Shown here piece by piece: positions 8,101 to 13,933 of a stretch of DNA of 13,933 nucleotides (the stretch's first letter is position 1; each line of letters begins with the position of its first letter). The DNA lies in contig DEHC01000027.1 of the NCBI GenBank assembly GCA_002351705.1, positions 1 to 13,933 of the forward strand, in the 5' to 3' direction. Source of the stretch: Gammaproteobacteria bacterium UBA2810. Lineage in GTDB: Bacteria > Pseudomonadota > Gammaproteobacteria > Enterobacterales > Succinivibrionaceae. The notes beneath the pieces are model-generated. The model ran no database searches. It had not been told where the DNA came from and was given only the letters and a program-made list of their open reading frames with translations. The translations under genes and the position numbers were made by a program.

Positions 8101-9566
8101 GCTGCGCTGAGTCAGGATTGGCGGCTGGCACAAAGCTCCGGTACGCTATTTCCTTATGGCTGACAGCTGTATACAATGACCGGATTTTTGTCTGGTGCAT
8201 TGAGAATGCCTCGTGGAACGAGCAGTATCAGTTCACGCTTGACGGAAGCCTCGGGAACACTGATGACGATGACTTTGCCGAGCTCCCTGACAATGTTGGT
8301 TTTGATGATCCGGAAGAAGGCGAGAACATATCCATAAAGGATGTGCAGGAATCGCTTGTGGCCAGGATGGAGGATACGGTAAGGAAAAACTATCCCAGGC
8401 TGGAGGCTTTTTTCAATAGCGAGAAGTCAGCTATTGAAAGCCTGCTGGGCCTTGACCTGGACCAGCCCTGCGACATCGCCGCGCCCTGCGTGTCAGCGAA
8501 TCATAAGAATGTATCAGCTTCCATAATGAGCGCTTTGGAATATGAGCTCGATCATTACGGAAACAAGGAGAGCATCCTGAAAACAGGCCTGGCCTATGGT
8601 ATTGAGTCCGGCAGGTTCGGCTCATACAAAATCGCGTGCCAGCAGACGGAGAGCTGCAGACAGGCTGTTTCAGGAAATTATGACACAGCGTCAGCCTTCA
8701 GTAATCTTTCCAATATACGGACGTACGGTGAGCTCTATGGCGGGCTGCTTTCGTTTGTGTCCGGCAGAATGAATGATGCAGTAAAACAGAGCATGCCATA
8801 TGCCCGGTTCATGGATGTATACGAGCCTGTTTGCCGGGCCTTCAATGACAGCAAGCTCTCATTTGCGTTCTCAAGCTATGCCAACAGCGAAATCATAAAG
8901 CGGCTGAATGACAGCAGCATGAAAACCCGCGATGGCATTGGCTATCTGGTACGCATCTACAAACTGGATCCCGGCAATGTCACAGTAAAGCAGAATGTGA
9001 CCGGAGTGGTCAAGTCTCTTGCCCTGGAGGCAGCCTCAGGCGGCAGTTCCGATGACAGAAGGGCGCTTGACAGCGCACTCGGGCAACTTGGAGCTGAGTT
9101 CAGACAGATGGCTGAGGATGCAGAGATCCAGAGTCAGCTAAGCGTCATCGTGGACAAGGTGAACGGGAACAGTATGTCCGGAAACACAGCACTTGATAAG
9201 GTTTACGATTTATACCGCAAGACGCCTGATAATGACCGCATCTGTGAAAACCTTGTTACATTGTGTGTCATGTGCATTATGGAGTATGTAATAGGCAATA
9301 AGTATGGCAGTTCATCAGTATGTAGGATCCTCGACAGTCTCTGTAGCAACAGGAGCATGACGTTCCGAAAGCACAGCGGAAAGCTTCGCGACTCATACAA
9401 CCAGATAGTAGGCAGGCTTGATTACAATATAAGGCAGATAGTGACGAATCCAGCCTTTTGGGGGACTCTGAATGACAATGGAAAGGCTTTGGTGAGAGGG
9501 CTCAATTATTTTAACAGGCTTGGTGAAGATGACGATCTTTCAAGCGTACTGCATGGCCTTTGGTAG
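5154..9566 (+). CDS. Very large helical-repeat (TPR-like) scaffold protein
   Basis: This 1470-residue protein has no enzyme signature that I recognise. It is predicted almost wholly alpha-helical, with TPR-like helix pairs. Examples lie near residues 15-55 (LAKADLLASKKRLADAEHIY), 841-870 (ACFLLRAGRANDADNFI), 944-967 (REGRYAEALDTVLTMYPDF), 1262-1290 (IYKLDPGN) and 1348-1371 (LYRKTPDND). A short acidic, probably flexible segment (about 1031-1062, with DDDDF and DDPEEGEN) divides a large N-terminal solenoid from a C-terminal part. The N-terminus has a basic amphipathic stretch (GLIGWIRNKYYRSRLAK) that could lie on a membrane surface. No cleavable signal peptide or clear transmembrane helix is seen, so a cytoplasmic location is expected. 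The start is fixed by the coupled ribosome site. Given its position between the Hsp70/LysM pair and the J-like/GrpE-like pair, it is probably the scaffold or client-binding platform. That function is inferred. Confidence 0.8.
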   Translation: MGLIGWIRNKYYRSRLAKADLLASKKRLADAEHIYFKLLGRTDDALPHLAGMYSSHAAGAEQNISALKKIEQLGEYANDANKAAYGRILKTHVDDIGQLAAWSFESGNYADAVSLILSIKSYRSGDVSYAANCHRYRAYESYSRYDSNPEEISGVIIGELKEYLPSGLDDLRYFADNLESARKYRRAVSLMLPFAGESEDLRERILADIVSAATEDDYDLKAIGHISSVCSDEVLCREAALRLVSESEQAAGEGNYKKSVRLDSLASEYFGDDKAFNVSRCSHALEEMAGRTDAGEIEGLLHLSGELRLTGKQILELGKRISEIAGAAEPARGFAVCRLFISGGIFDNIFPKLAGKLTRLFETMYLSLAMKLAAGNPAALVPDELLAVIRRNTDENSLPDVLSAFVRVLPYEKEFLESAIARIKREKSGALLEKYWKVSKSPVFITELVRADHDGYREMAAYISENSSLFLCTKQLRSAFCKAIDSFNDPEYILGTAESLIERNCDVGEYYVTSALKYVGGKTSPDQAAFLCHAISVIKDQRLIDSLKNAVRTLISESSFDSAEQYALSLDGIDSESDTLLAEAYFGRAQASSSMQDKLQQLFRVLDVTDRGHVLESFGEKRHKTLSLLAGMAASFQHDGDNESASKIEERLRAYHDVWLSLWISLRNHDLEEFQTRPEKIRFLHETVSRIAEVFGKDSELRAVTSRDYLDLWNELKTLTVEETAEMPGDSAVDSLSGLRKQIRQYCCKGFVKAEIDELTGLILKLKWSMATDAEAAQNFKGAVARYAGVSEECVKSYAERAELRSLICLLKAGRTDSAAESRIISALDLKSHQRLKDDLAYRYACFLLRAGRANDADNFIRKYLPDESLLLDLCSDAHIRESERYLAEFNQKVKAMADGTMSAAEATAFRSEIDWYKTQVSRYLSDTASEFDAYKTAASQYMLQALFREGRYAEALDTVLTMYPDFLHDSSHLRLAAVAALGCAESGLAAGTKLRYAISLWLTAVYNDRIFVWCIENASWNEQYQFTLDGSLGNTDDDDFAELPDNVGFDDPEEGENISIKDVQESLVARMEDTVRKNYPRLEAFFNSEKSAIESLLGLDLDQPCDIAAPCVSANHKNVSASIMSALEYELDHYGNKESILKTGLAYGIESGRFGSYKIACQQTESCRQAVSGNYDTASAFSNLSNIRTYGELYGGLLSFVSGRMNDAVKQSMPYARFMDVYEPVCRAFNDSKLSFAFSSYANSEIIKRLNDSSMKTRDGIGYLVRIYKLDPGNVTVKQNVTGVVKSLALEAASGGSSDDRRALDSALGQLGAEFRQMAEDAEIQSQLSVIVDKVNGNSMSGNTALDKVYDLYRKTPDNDRICENLVTLCVMCIMEYVIGNKYGSSSVCRILDSLCSNRSMTFRKHSGKLRDSYNQIVGRLDYNIRQIVTNPAFWGTLNDNGKALVRGLNYFNRLGEDDDLSSVLHGLW

Positions 9567-9844
9567 GCCTGCTGTCTTTCCCAAACGGTTATTTACGGCC
9601 GGAGTTTTGCCTGTCAAGGTGTTATGAGCATGTCAGATGAGAAGCCAGGCACGACGCGCGCCACTCCAAACGGCGGCAATGGAAGAGCTGCAGGTGAGGA
9701 TAGTTCTTTGCCGGAAGCTACCTTGAGATGTATCCGGATGTGGCGGCGAGCGGAATGGATCCGTGGCGCCACTACGTTGAGTATGGGAAAAAATAGGGAC
9801 GTTGCAGCGGATGTGGACTTCATTCGGAGACTAAATGTAAAGTT
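9567..9844 (+). other. Intergenic stretch with decayed sequence
   Basis: This 278-base interval interrupts an otherwise compact gene run. It contains no gene I can support. A 74-codon frame (9624-9848) overlaps the next start as ATGA, but its product is arginine- and glycine-rich and looks like an out-of-frame reading of the remnant at 9704-9802. No clear promoter or terminator is visible. Confidence 0.5.
9704..9802 (+). pseudogene. Remnant of a YPDVAA-type surface/glycosyltransferase-associated repeat
   Basis: In one frame this segment encodes YLEMYPDVAASG, then MDPWRHYVEYGKK, then a TAG (9794-9796) and GR. This matches the roughly 30-residue repeat of form YLxxYPDVAAxGxDPxxHYxxYGxxEGR, known from glycosyltransferase-type and secreted bacterial proteins. 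The TAG stands where the glutamate of the final EGR is expected (GAG to TAG, one change). Stops close the frame on both sides (TAG at 9701, TAG at 9794), so only about one unit survives. The frame is the same as that of the J-like gene starting at 9845, raising the possibility that the unit was once fused to it. The match is recalled by eye and not searched. Confidence 0.5.
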
Positions 9845-10120
9845 ATGAAAAATCCATACACAGTCCTCGGGCTGAACCAGAACGCAACCAATTCCGAGAT
9901 TGTAAAGTCTCAGATCAGGGCGCTACGCTCGAAAAAATACACTATGAAGGAGATCACTGAGGCGCAGGCGGCGCTTCGCAAGCCCGCGCAGCGGCTGGCG
10001 GCAGATTTCACATTTCCCGCATTCGGCAGCATTGAGCTGAAGCCGCTTGTTTCCGGGATCAAAGCATCTGGAGCCAGTATTGATGCTCTCGATCCGGGCA
10101 AGTACGACTCACTGGAGTAA
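9845..10120 (+). CDS. Minimal J-like protein lacking the HPD motif
   Basis: This 91-residue protein begins NPYTVLGLNQNATNSEI, the classic start of a J domain (helix I and the start of helix II). It then has a basic helix (SQIRALRSKK) and EITEAQAALRKPAQRLAADF, which matches the AYxxLxDPxxRxxYD end of a J domain. The HPD tripeptide and the helix II-III loop that stimulate Hsp70 ATPase are absent: the sequence passes from RALRSKKYT straight to MKEITEAQ. It is therefore a J-like rather than a functional canonical J protein by motif. The C-terminal 35 residues (after TFPAF) match nothing I know. The gene is six bases upstream of the GrpE-like gene, and the GGAG serving that gene lies at its own 3' end. 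Its placement between Hsp70 and GrpE-like genes supports a cochaperone role, perhaps non-catalytic docking or inhibition. Its own ribosome site is weak. Confidence 0.72.
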   Translation: MKNPYTVLGLNQNATNSEIVKSQIRALRSKKYTMKEITEAQAALRKPAQRLAADFTFPAFGSIELKPLVSGIKASGASIDALDPGKYDSLE

Positions 10121-10126
10121 TCTGAA

Positions 10127-10570
10127 ATGGGTATCAGGGAAGAGCTATACAGCAAGGTCGCGTCTCTCCAGAGAGAGAACCTGACCGGAAGAAACAGCCT
10201 TGAAGAGTACAAAAAGAGCCAGGAGAAGTTTGTTGACAGCATTTTCAGCGAGTTTCTGACAGTGATAGATACATTTGACCGCGCCGAGAAAGCCATAAAG
10301 GAGCGGGAGCTTGATCAGGATGAGAATGCCAAAAAAGCCATAAACCGCCTGCTCAACGCAAAGAAAAAGGCTCTCGCGGTGCTCGGAAAATTTGATGTCA
10401 GGGAAATAGAGTTCAAGGACGGACAATCAGTCCCGGAGCAGTGCTCCGTTGTGGACACAGAGCCTGATGCCGGCAGGCAGACCGGTGAAATCATCTCCAT
10501 CGAGAGGCAGGGTTACACCAGGAACGGCAGGCTGCTCCGTCCTGCGGAAGTGGTTATAGTAAAGAACTGA
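10127..10570 (+). CDS. GrpE-like nucleotide exchange factor homologue
   Basis: This 147-residue protein is shorter than housekeeping GrpE (about 190-200). An N-terminal helical region (1-85) contains FLTVIDTFDRAEKAI (43-57), matching the GrpE four-helix segment (LpvlDnlerAl). The C-terminal beta domain is recognisable: FDVREIEF (89-96), an EP/GEIISIERQGY segment (112-130) and NGRLLRPAEVVIV (133-145), the GrpE hallmark ending. GrpE dimers open the Hsp70 nucleotide-binding cleft to release ADP. Here the natural partner is inferred to be the zinc-ribbon Hsp70 upstream. The long N-terminal coiled stalk of standard GrpE is much shortened. GGAG at 10114-10117 precedes the ATG with nine bases between, inside the J-like gene, so the two are coupled. 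It could alternatively serve the housekeeping DnaK, but the linkage argues against that. Confidence 0.85.
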   Translation: MGIREELYSKVASLQRENLTGRNSLEEYKKSQEKFVDSIFSEFLTVIDTFDRAEKAIKERELDQDENAKKAINRLLNAKKKALAVLGKFDVREIEFKDGQSVPEQCSVVDTEPDAGRQTGEIISIERQGYTRNGRLLRPAEVVIVKN

Positions 10571-10657
10571 TTGCCGGTGCCGGCGTCTTCAAGAGCGCGC
10601 GCCTTGTCAGGCACGGTCATTTTGGTAGATCCTGCCTTGAGTCTGCCTGATTGCCGC

Positions 10658-10670
10658 GGAGGCTGTTATG
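10658..10670 (+). promoter_or_regulatory. Strong ribosome binding site for the pseudokinase-AAA+ gene
   Basis: GGAGG at 10658-10662 is followed by five bases and the ATG at 10668. It is the best Shine-Dalgarno match in the window and fixes the start of the large ATPase fusion. The 97-base gap upstream of this start shows no clear promoter or terminator. Confidence 0.6.
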
Positions 10671-12437
10671 TATCTGTTCAGGAGGGACGACCGGATAGAC
10701 GGGTACACTATTGTATTCCCGCATAAGGACGGATTCTTCTATGAAGCCTACAGGGTCAGGGACAGCCGGGGCAGTGCGAGGTTCCTGAAGCTTATCCGGC
10801 TTGACAGGCTGCAGTCCTCACAGAGCTACAGCGACGGCGGCCCCTCAGAGGCAGAAATTGCGCCCATGCTTAACCATAAGAACCTGTGCCGGTTCCATGG
10901 CTCCGGCTCGCTTGAGAAGAACGGCCGGAGACTTTTCTATATCGCGACTGACTATGTGAGGTGTGAGCGCCTCAGCGACCGCCTTGCAAGAGGGAATGTC
11001 CTGACAGCAGAGGAGCTCAGGGAGCTGATGACGGCGCTCCTCGGCGCTCTCGGCAGCATCCACAGCCTTGAGCGGCCGGTAATCCACAATGCCGTTACCG
11101 CAGAGAATATCCTGCTCGATGTCGATGGTGGTTTCAGCGATCTGAAGCTTGCAGGGTTCAGCAGGGCGAGGTTCGCGGATCTCAGCCCGGATCCCAGGTC
11201 ATGGCACGGGCAGAACCTGTACTCTGTGGCCCCCGAGCGTTTCACGGGAGGGGGATCCGTAAAGTCTGACATTTTCTCCGCCGGGGCGCTGATGTTCAGA
11301 CTGGTGTTCGGCTCAATGCCCTGGGAGACCGATCTTGCAGGGAAAACACTTGATGAGCAGGTCCGTGCGGTCTCTGAAAAGAGAAAAGGACCTCTGCCAG
11401 TACCAAACGTCCAGTTCATTGATATCGATGAGCATATGCTCAATGCGATGGCCATGGCCCTCGCACCTGATCCTGACAAACGTTTCGCCGGTGCCGGTGA
11501 GTTCCTTGACGCGCTTCTCGGGAAAACCGAAGTGCCTGAGATGCCGAAGGTCAGGACAGAGACCGCAGTGAATGAACGGGGCAACAGTTTCCGTCCGAAG
11601 AAGGGGAACGGCTTTGCCGATGTCGCCGGAATGGAGGACATCAAGGAGCTGATGCGTAAGAAAATCATCAATGTGCTCAAAAACCCGGAGCGCGCAGAGA
11701 AGTTCAGGATCCAGATCCCGAATGGCATGCTGCTCTACGGACCTCCGGGATGCGGCAAGTCCTTCATCGCGGAGAAGTTCGCGGAGGAGGCCGGCTGGAA
11801 CTATAAGTTCGTGAAATCCTCGGATCTCGCGAGCATTTACATCCACGGCTCGCAGGAGATGATCGGCGCGCTCTTTGACGAGGCGAGGAAGAACGCCCCG
11901 ATGATCCTCAACTTCGATGAGTTCGACGCGCTGGTTCCGGACCGCAGCCGCTCCGACAGCGTCCATAGGTCAGGCGAGGTGAACGAGTTCCTCTCGCAGA
12001 TGAACAACTGCGGGAAGGACCGGGTGTTTGTCATCGCGAGCTCCAACCGTCCTGATCTCATCGATCCCGCCGTGAGGAGGAAGGGCAGGCTCGATCAGAT
12101 GATCTATATCCCTGTTCCCGACCTTGAGGCGAGGGAAGGCATCTTCAGGGTGCAGATGAAGGGGAGGCCGCAGGAGGAGGGCATTGACTTCCGCCGCCTC
12201 GCATCCCTCACTGAGAACTATGTGGCCGCCGACATCGCCTGCATCGTGAACGACGCGGCGGAGAGGGCCTTCGAGGATGACGTCAGCATCACACAGAAGC
12301 TCCTGGAGGAGGCCATAGGGAAGACCGCTCCGTCAGTGAGCAGGGCTGACATTAAGTACTATGAGGACATAAGGGCGAAAATTGACACGTCCGCGAAGGA
12401 GAGCTCCCACAGCCCAATCGGATTCATACATGACTGA
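10668..12437 (+). CDS. Pseudokinase fused to AAA+ ATPase
   Basis: This is a 589-residue two-domain protein. Residues about 10-285 have a eukaryotic-like Ser/Thr kinase fold: beta-3 lysine in FLKLI (K41), alpha-C glutamate near 61-63, an intact APE (188-190) and the alpha-F aspartate in SDIFSAG (D201). The catalytic loop reads HNAVTAEN (140-147) instead of HRDxKxxN, so the catalytic Asp and Lys are Ala and Thr. The DFG motif reads GFS (163-165), losing the metal-binding Asp. Phosphotransfer is therefore unlikely: this is a pseudokinase, probably a docking module. Residues about 313-560 are a classical AAA+ domain of the FtsH/Cdc48/proteasomal-ATPase kind. It has FADVAGMEDIKE, Walker A GPPGCGKS (358-365), Walker B ILNFDE (413-418), an aromatic pore-loop candidate (Y391), sensor-1 N460 and arginine fingers R471 and R474. 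No protease domain or membrane helix follows. I infer a hexameric unfoldase or remodeller working with the Hsp70. Domain calls are strong; function is inference. Confidence 0.9.
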   Translation: MYLFRRDDRIDGYTIVFPHKDGFFYEAYRVRDSRGSARFLKLIRLDRLQSSQSYSDGGPSEAEIAPMLNHKNLCRFHGSGSLEKNGRRLFYIATDYVRCERLSDRLARGNVLTAEELRELMTALLGALGSIHSLERPVIHNAVTAENILLDVDGGFSDLKLAGFSRARFADLSPDPRSWHGQNLYSVAPERFTGGGSVKSDIFSAGALMFRLVFGSMPWETDLAGKTLDEQVRAVSEKRKGPLPVPNVQFIDIDEHMLNAMAMALAPDPDKRFAGAGEFLDALLGKTEVPEMPKVRTETAVNERGNSFRPKKGNGFADVAGMEDIKELMRKKIINVLKNPERAEKFRIQIPNGMLLYGPPGCGKSFIAEKFAEEAGWNYKFVKSSDLASIYIHGSQEMIGALFDEARKNAPMILNFDEFDALVPDRSRSDSVHRSGEVNEFLSQMNNCGKDRVFVIASSNRPDLIDPAVRRKGRLDQMIYIPVPDLEAREGIFRVQMKGRPQEEGIDFRRLASLTENYVAADIACIVNDAAERAFEDDVSITQKLLEEAIGKTAPSVSRADIKYYEDIRAKIDTSAKESSHSPIGFIHD

Positions 12438-12484
12438 TAGGGCCGGGGCGGCATAACTGGTAAAGCCTGGTGATCTGCCCTGTC
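12438..12484. other. Short convergent intergenic gap
   Basis: The two flanking genes converge on a 47-base gap. I see no clear GC-rich hairpin followed by a T run on either strand, so a standard intrinsic terminator is not evident. Transcription may be ended by Rho or by collision. Confidence 0.4.
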
Positions 12485-13846
12485 CTACACAAGTCCTGTC
12501 AGATCGGGATGACAGACAAGCGGCTTCTCCTCCTGTCTGTCATTCCTGATGAACATGGTCATGTACATGGGCAGGCAGGTGATCCGGCCTGATTTCTGAA
12601 CATTGTCATTGCAGAGCACATACGCCCTGCGGATATCGTAATCCTTATTCTCAAGCACATTGGTCAGCGCGTTATGGCGGACATAATCCTTGCCAGACTT
12701 GACCTCTATAGGCACAGCGCTTCCGTCCTCCTCAATGACAAAATCCAGCTCGCCCTGCTTCTTGCTGTTGAAGTAGTAGAGCTCAAACCCATGGGCAGAA
12801 AGCTCCTGTGCAGTGAAATTCTCAAAGATCCCGCCGAAGTTTATGCCGGGATCATTGTTCAGCACTCTGAGCTGCAGCCCGTCAGCGTACTCTGAGGCAA
12901 GCAGCCCCACATCATTCTCAAAGAGCTTGAAAAGGTTGCGGGACTTTGACAGGATTAGCGGAGCCACAGGCTCCTCGGAGTTGTACACCGGAAGTGCCAC
13001 GCCCGCGGCAGAGAGCCAGAGAAAGCTGTCCCGGAAGCGGCTGAACTTGAAGTTCTCATTGAGGTGCTTCAGTATGAACCGTTTGTTTTTCGCGTTGAGC
13101 TCTGACGGGATCAGGCTGAATATCTCGTCAATATAGAGTTTCCTGTCCGGGTCGTACTGCGAGATATCCAGCTTATATAGCTCTATGATGGATTTCTGGA
13201 CAGTAAGGACCTCCTGCAGATTGTTGTGCTCCAGGTACCTGGCAACCGCGGCCGGCATGCCGCCGACCAGGAGATACAGCCGGAAAAGCTGCATGAGCCT
13301 CCCGTGTATGACGCTGTCAGCGGGCCTTCCTTCCTCAAACGACTTACGCAGTGCGCTGAATACCCTGTCCTGTACGCCAAGGGCCCGCAGGAACTCCTCC
13401 AAATCGAGAGGATACATCCTCCTGATGCCCATAAAGCCGACAGGAGCAGAGCTTAGCCCCCTGAGCTCTGTCCCCAGAAGCGAGCCGCTCAGAATGTAGC
13501 GGTAGCTGCCTTCCTCCACCAGGAACTTGATGGCAGTGACGATCTCCGGGCATTTCTGAACCTCGTCAAAGAACACCAGAGTCTGCCCTGGGATTAACGG
13601 CCTTCTGGCAAAGGCAGAGAGCCTTGTGATGATCTCATCAGCGCCGGCCGCGCTGCGGAAGAGCCCTGCGGCCTCAGGTGTTCTGACAAAATTGATCTCT
13701 ATGAAGCTTTTGAAATGCGTCGCCCCGAAATGGCGTATGGATGTGGTCTTGCCGACCTGGCGGGCCCCGTCCAGAAGCAGGGCCATTTTGGTCTCCCTGT
13801 AAAAGTACTCCAGGTAGGAGTCAATTTTGCGGTAAATCATTGGCAT
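12485..13846 (-). CDS. ATP-binding protein of the AAA_14/DUF4143 type
   Basis: This 453-residue protein has a P-loop ATPase domain in its N-terminal half: Walker A GARQVGKTT (27-35), Walker B LVFFDEVQKCPE (90-101) and SGSLLG near 120-125. The rest carries the family-typical winged-helix-like middle and a C-terminal DUF4143 region with PD-(D/E)xK-like residues: E342, E366-x-D368 in GELDFVIEE, and PIEVKSGKDY (379-388). The family is common and often present in many copies in gut anaerobes. Its biochemical role is unsettled, though a nuclease-like C-terminus is usual. The start is MPMIYRKI; a second ATG two codons on is equally possible, and no strong ribosome site is seen. It is transcribed convergently with the chaperone cluster from its own promoter, so it is probably an unrelated neighbour or the edge of the island. 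Confidence 0.9.
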   Translation of the reverse strand: MPMIYRKIDSYLEYFYRETKMALLLDGARQVGKTTSIRHFGATHFKSFIEINFVRTPEAAGLFRSAAGADEIITRLSAFARRPLIPGQTLVFFDEVQKCPEIVTAIKFLVEEGSYRYILSGSLLGTELRGLSSAPVGFMGIRRMYPLDLEEFLRALGVQDRVFSALRKSFEEGRPADSVIHGRLMQLFRLYLLVGGMPAAVARYLEHNNLQEVLTVQKSIIELYKLDISQYDPDRKLYIDEIFSLIPSELNAKNKRFILKHLNENFKFSRFRDSFLWLSAAGVALPVYNSEEPVAPLILSKSRNLFKLFENDVGLLASEYADGLQLRVLNNDPGINFGGIFENFTAQELSAHGFELYYFNSKKQGELDFVIEEDGSAVPIEVKSGKDYVRHNALTNVLENKDYDIRRAYVLCNDNVQKSGRITCLPMYMTMFIRNDRQEEKPLVCHPDLTGLV

Positions 13847-13875
13847 GCAGGTTTTCTTTATATTGTCTTGCGTTG

Positions 13876-13933
13876 TTTTGTCCGTTTTTCCAACATGATT
13901 TTATGCTATTTTGTCCGTTTTTCCAACATGATT
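13876..13933. repeat. Two 25-bp direct repeats in the DUF4143 gene promoter region
   Basis: An identical 25-base unit beginning TTTTGTCCG and ending AACATGATT occurs at 13876-13900 and 13909-13933, with an 8-base AT-rich separator (period 33). The second copy ends at the window edge, so more copies may follow. The units lie just upstream of the minus-strand gene and overlap its predicted promoter, suggesting tandem operator sites or promoter duplication. Confidence 0.7.
13898..13926 (-). promoter_or_regulatory. Sigma-70-type promoter for the DUF4143 gene
   Basis: On the minus strand, TTGGAA (13926-13921) and TAAAAT (13903-13898) are spaced by exactly 17 bases, a good -35/-10 pair reading toward the gene starting at 13846. 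The -35 lies in the outer repeat copy. The -10 straddles the end of the inner copy and the separator. The inner copy also has TTGGAA but no equally good -10. Confidence 0.5.

Noticed and set aside
9624..9848. 74-codon open frame overlapping the J-like start as ATGA
   Set aside because: The product is low in hydrophobic core residues and looks like an out-of-frame reading of the YPDVAA remnant. The overlap may be chance.
10571..10667. GCCGGTGCCGGC hairpin as terminator between the GrpE-like and AAA+ genes
   Set aside because: The stem is only four to five base pairs with a tiny loop and there is no T run after it.
13876..13933. Possible CRISPR array
   Set aside because: Only two 25-base units with an 8-base separator, no spacers of normal length and no cas genes.

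Overview
The window reads as a chromosomal accessory locus of a Gram-negative-type bacterium with moderately high G+C coding DNA. Sel1-repeat proteins, a single-pass membrane LysM protein and a DUF4143-type ATPase suit a gut- or rumen-associated proteobacterium or similar anaerobe. Taxonomy cannot be fixed from this sequence, and Succinivibrionaceae-like is only a guess.

Layout. (1) Positions 1-294 are an AT-rich leader with a strong-looking promoter (-35 TTGACA, -10 TACAAT) whose spacer is mostly a T tract. (2) Positions 295-2076 hold three Sel1-like-repeat genes on the + strand: a degenerate, tail-anchored one and two soluble canonical ones that look like tandem duplicates. (3) Positions 2217-9566 hold a tight three-gene run: an Hsp70 with an intact ATPase and a zinc ribbon at the interdomain linker; a zinc-ribbon/transmembrane/coiled-coil/LysM protein; and a 1470-residue helical-repeat protein. 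(4) Positions 9567-9844 are a decayed intergenic stretch carrying a remnant of a YPDVAA-type repeat. (5) Positions 9845-10570 encode a minimal J-like protein without HPD, followed by a small GrpE-like protein. (6) Positions 10668-12437 encode a protein kinase fold with dead catalytic motifs fused to an intact AAA+ ATPase. (7) Convergent on the minus strand is an ATPase with a DUF4143-type architecture, probably independent, preceded by a promoter embedded in a 33-bp tandem repeat.

Interpretation. Hsp70, J-like and GrpE-like genes lie together with a AAA+ motor, a very large helical scaffold, an envelope-spanning LysM protein and Sel1 adaptors, all on one strand. I infer a dedicated Hsp70/AAA+ chaperone machine, analogous in parts list to DnaK-DnaJ-GrpE-ClpB but unrelated in its motor, recruited to the envelope or to a particular client. 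Sel1 genes beside an Hsp70 recall the E. coli hscC neighbourhood (ybeQ, ybeT, djlB, djlC). I do not recognise the full combination as a described system.
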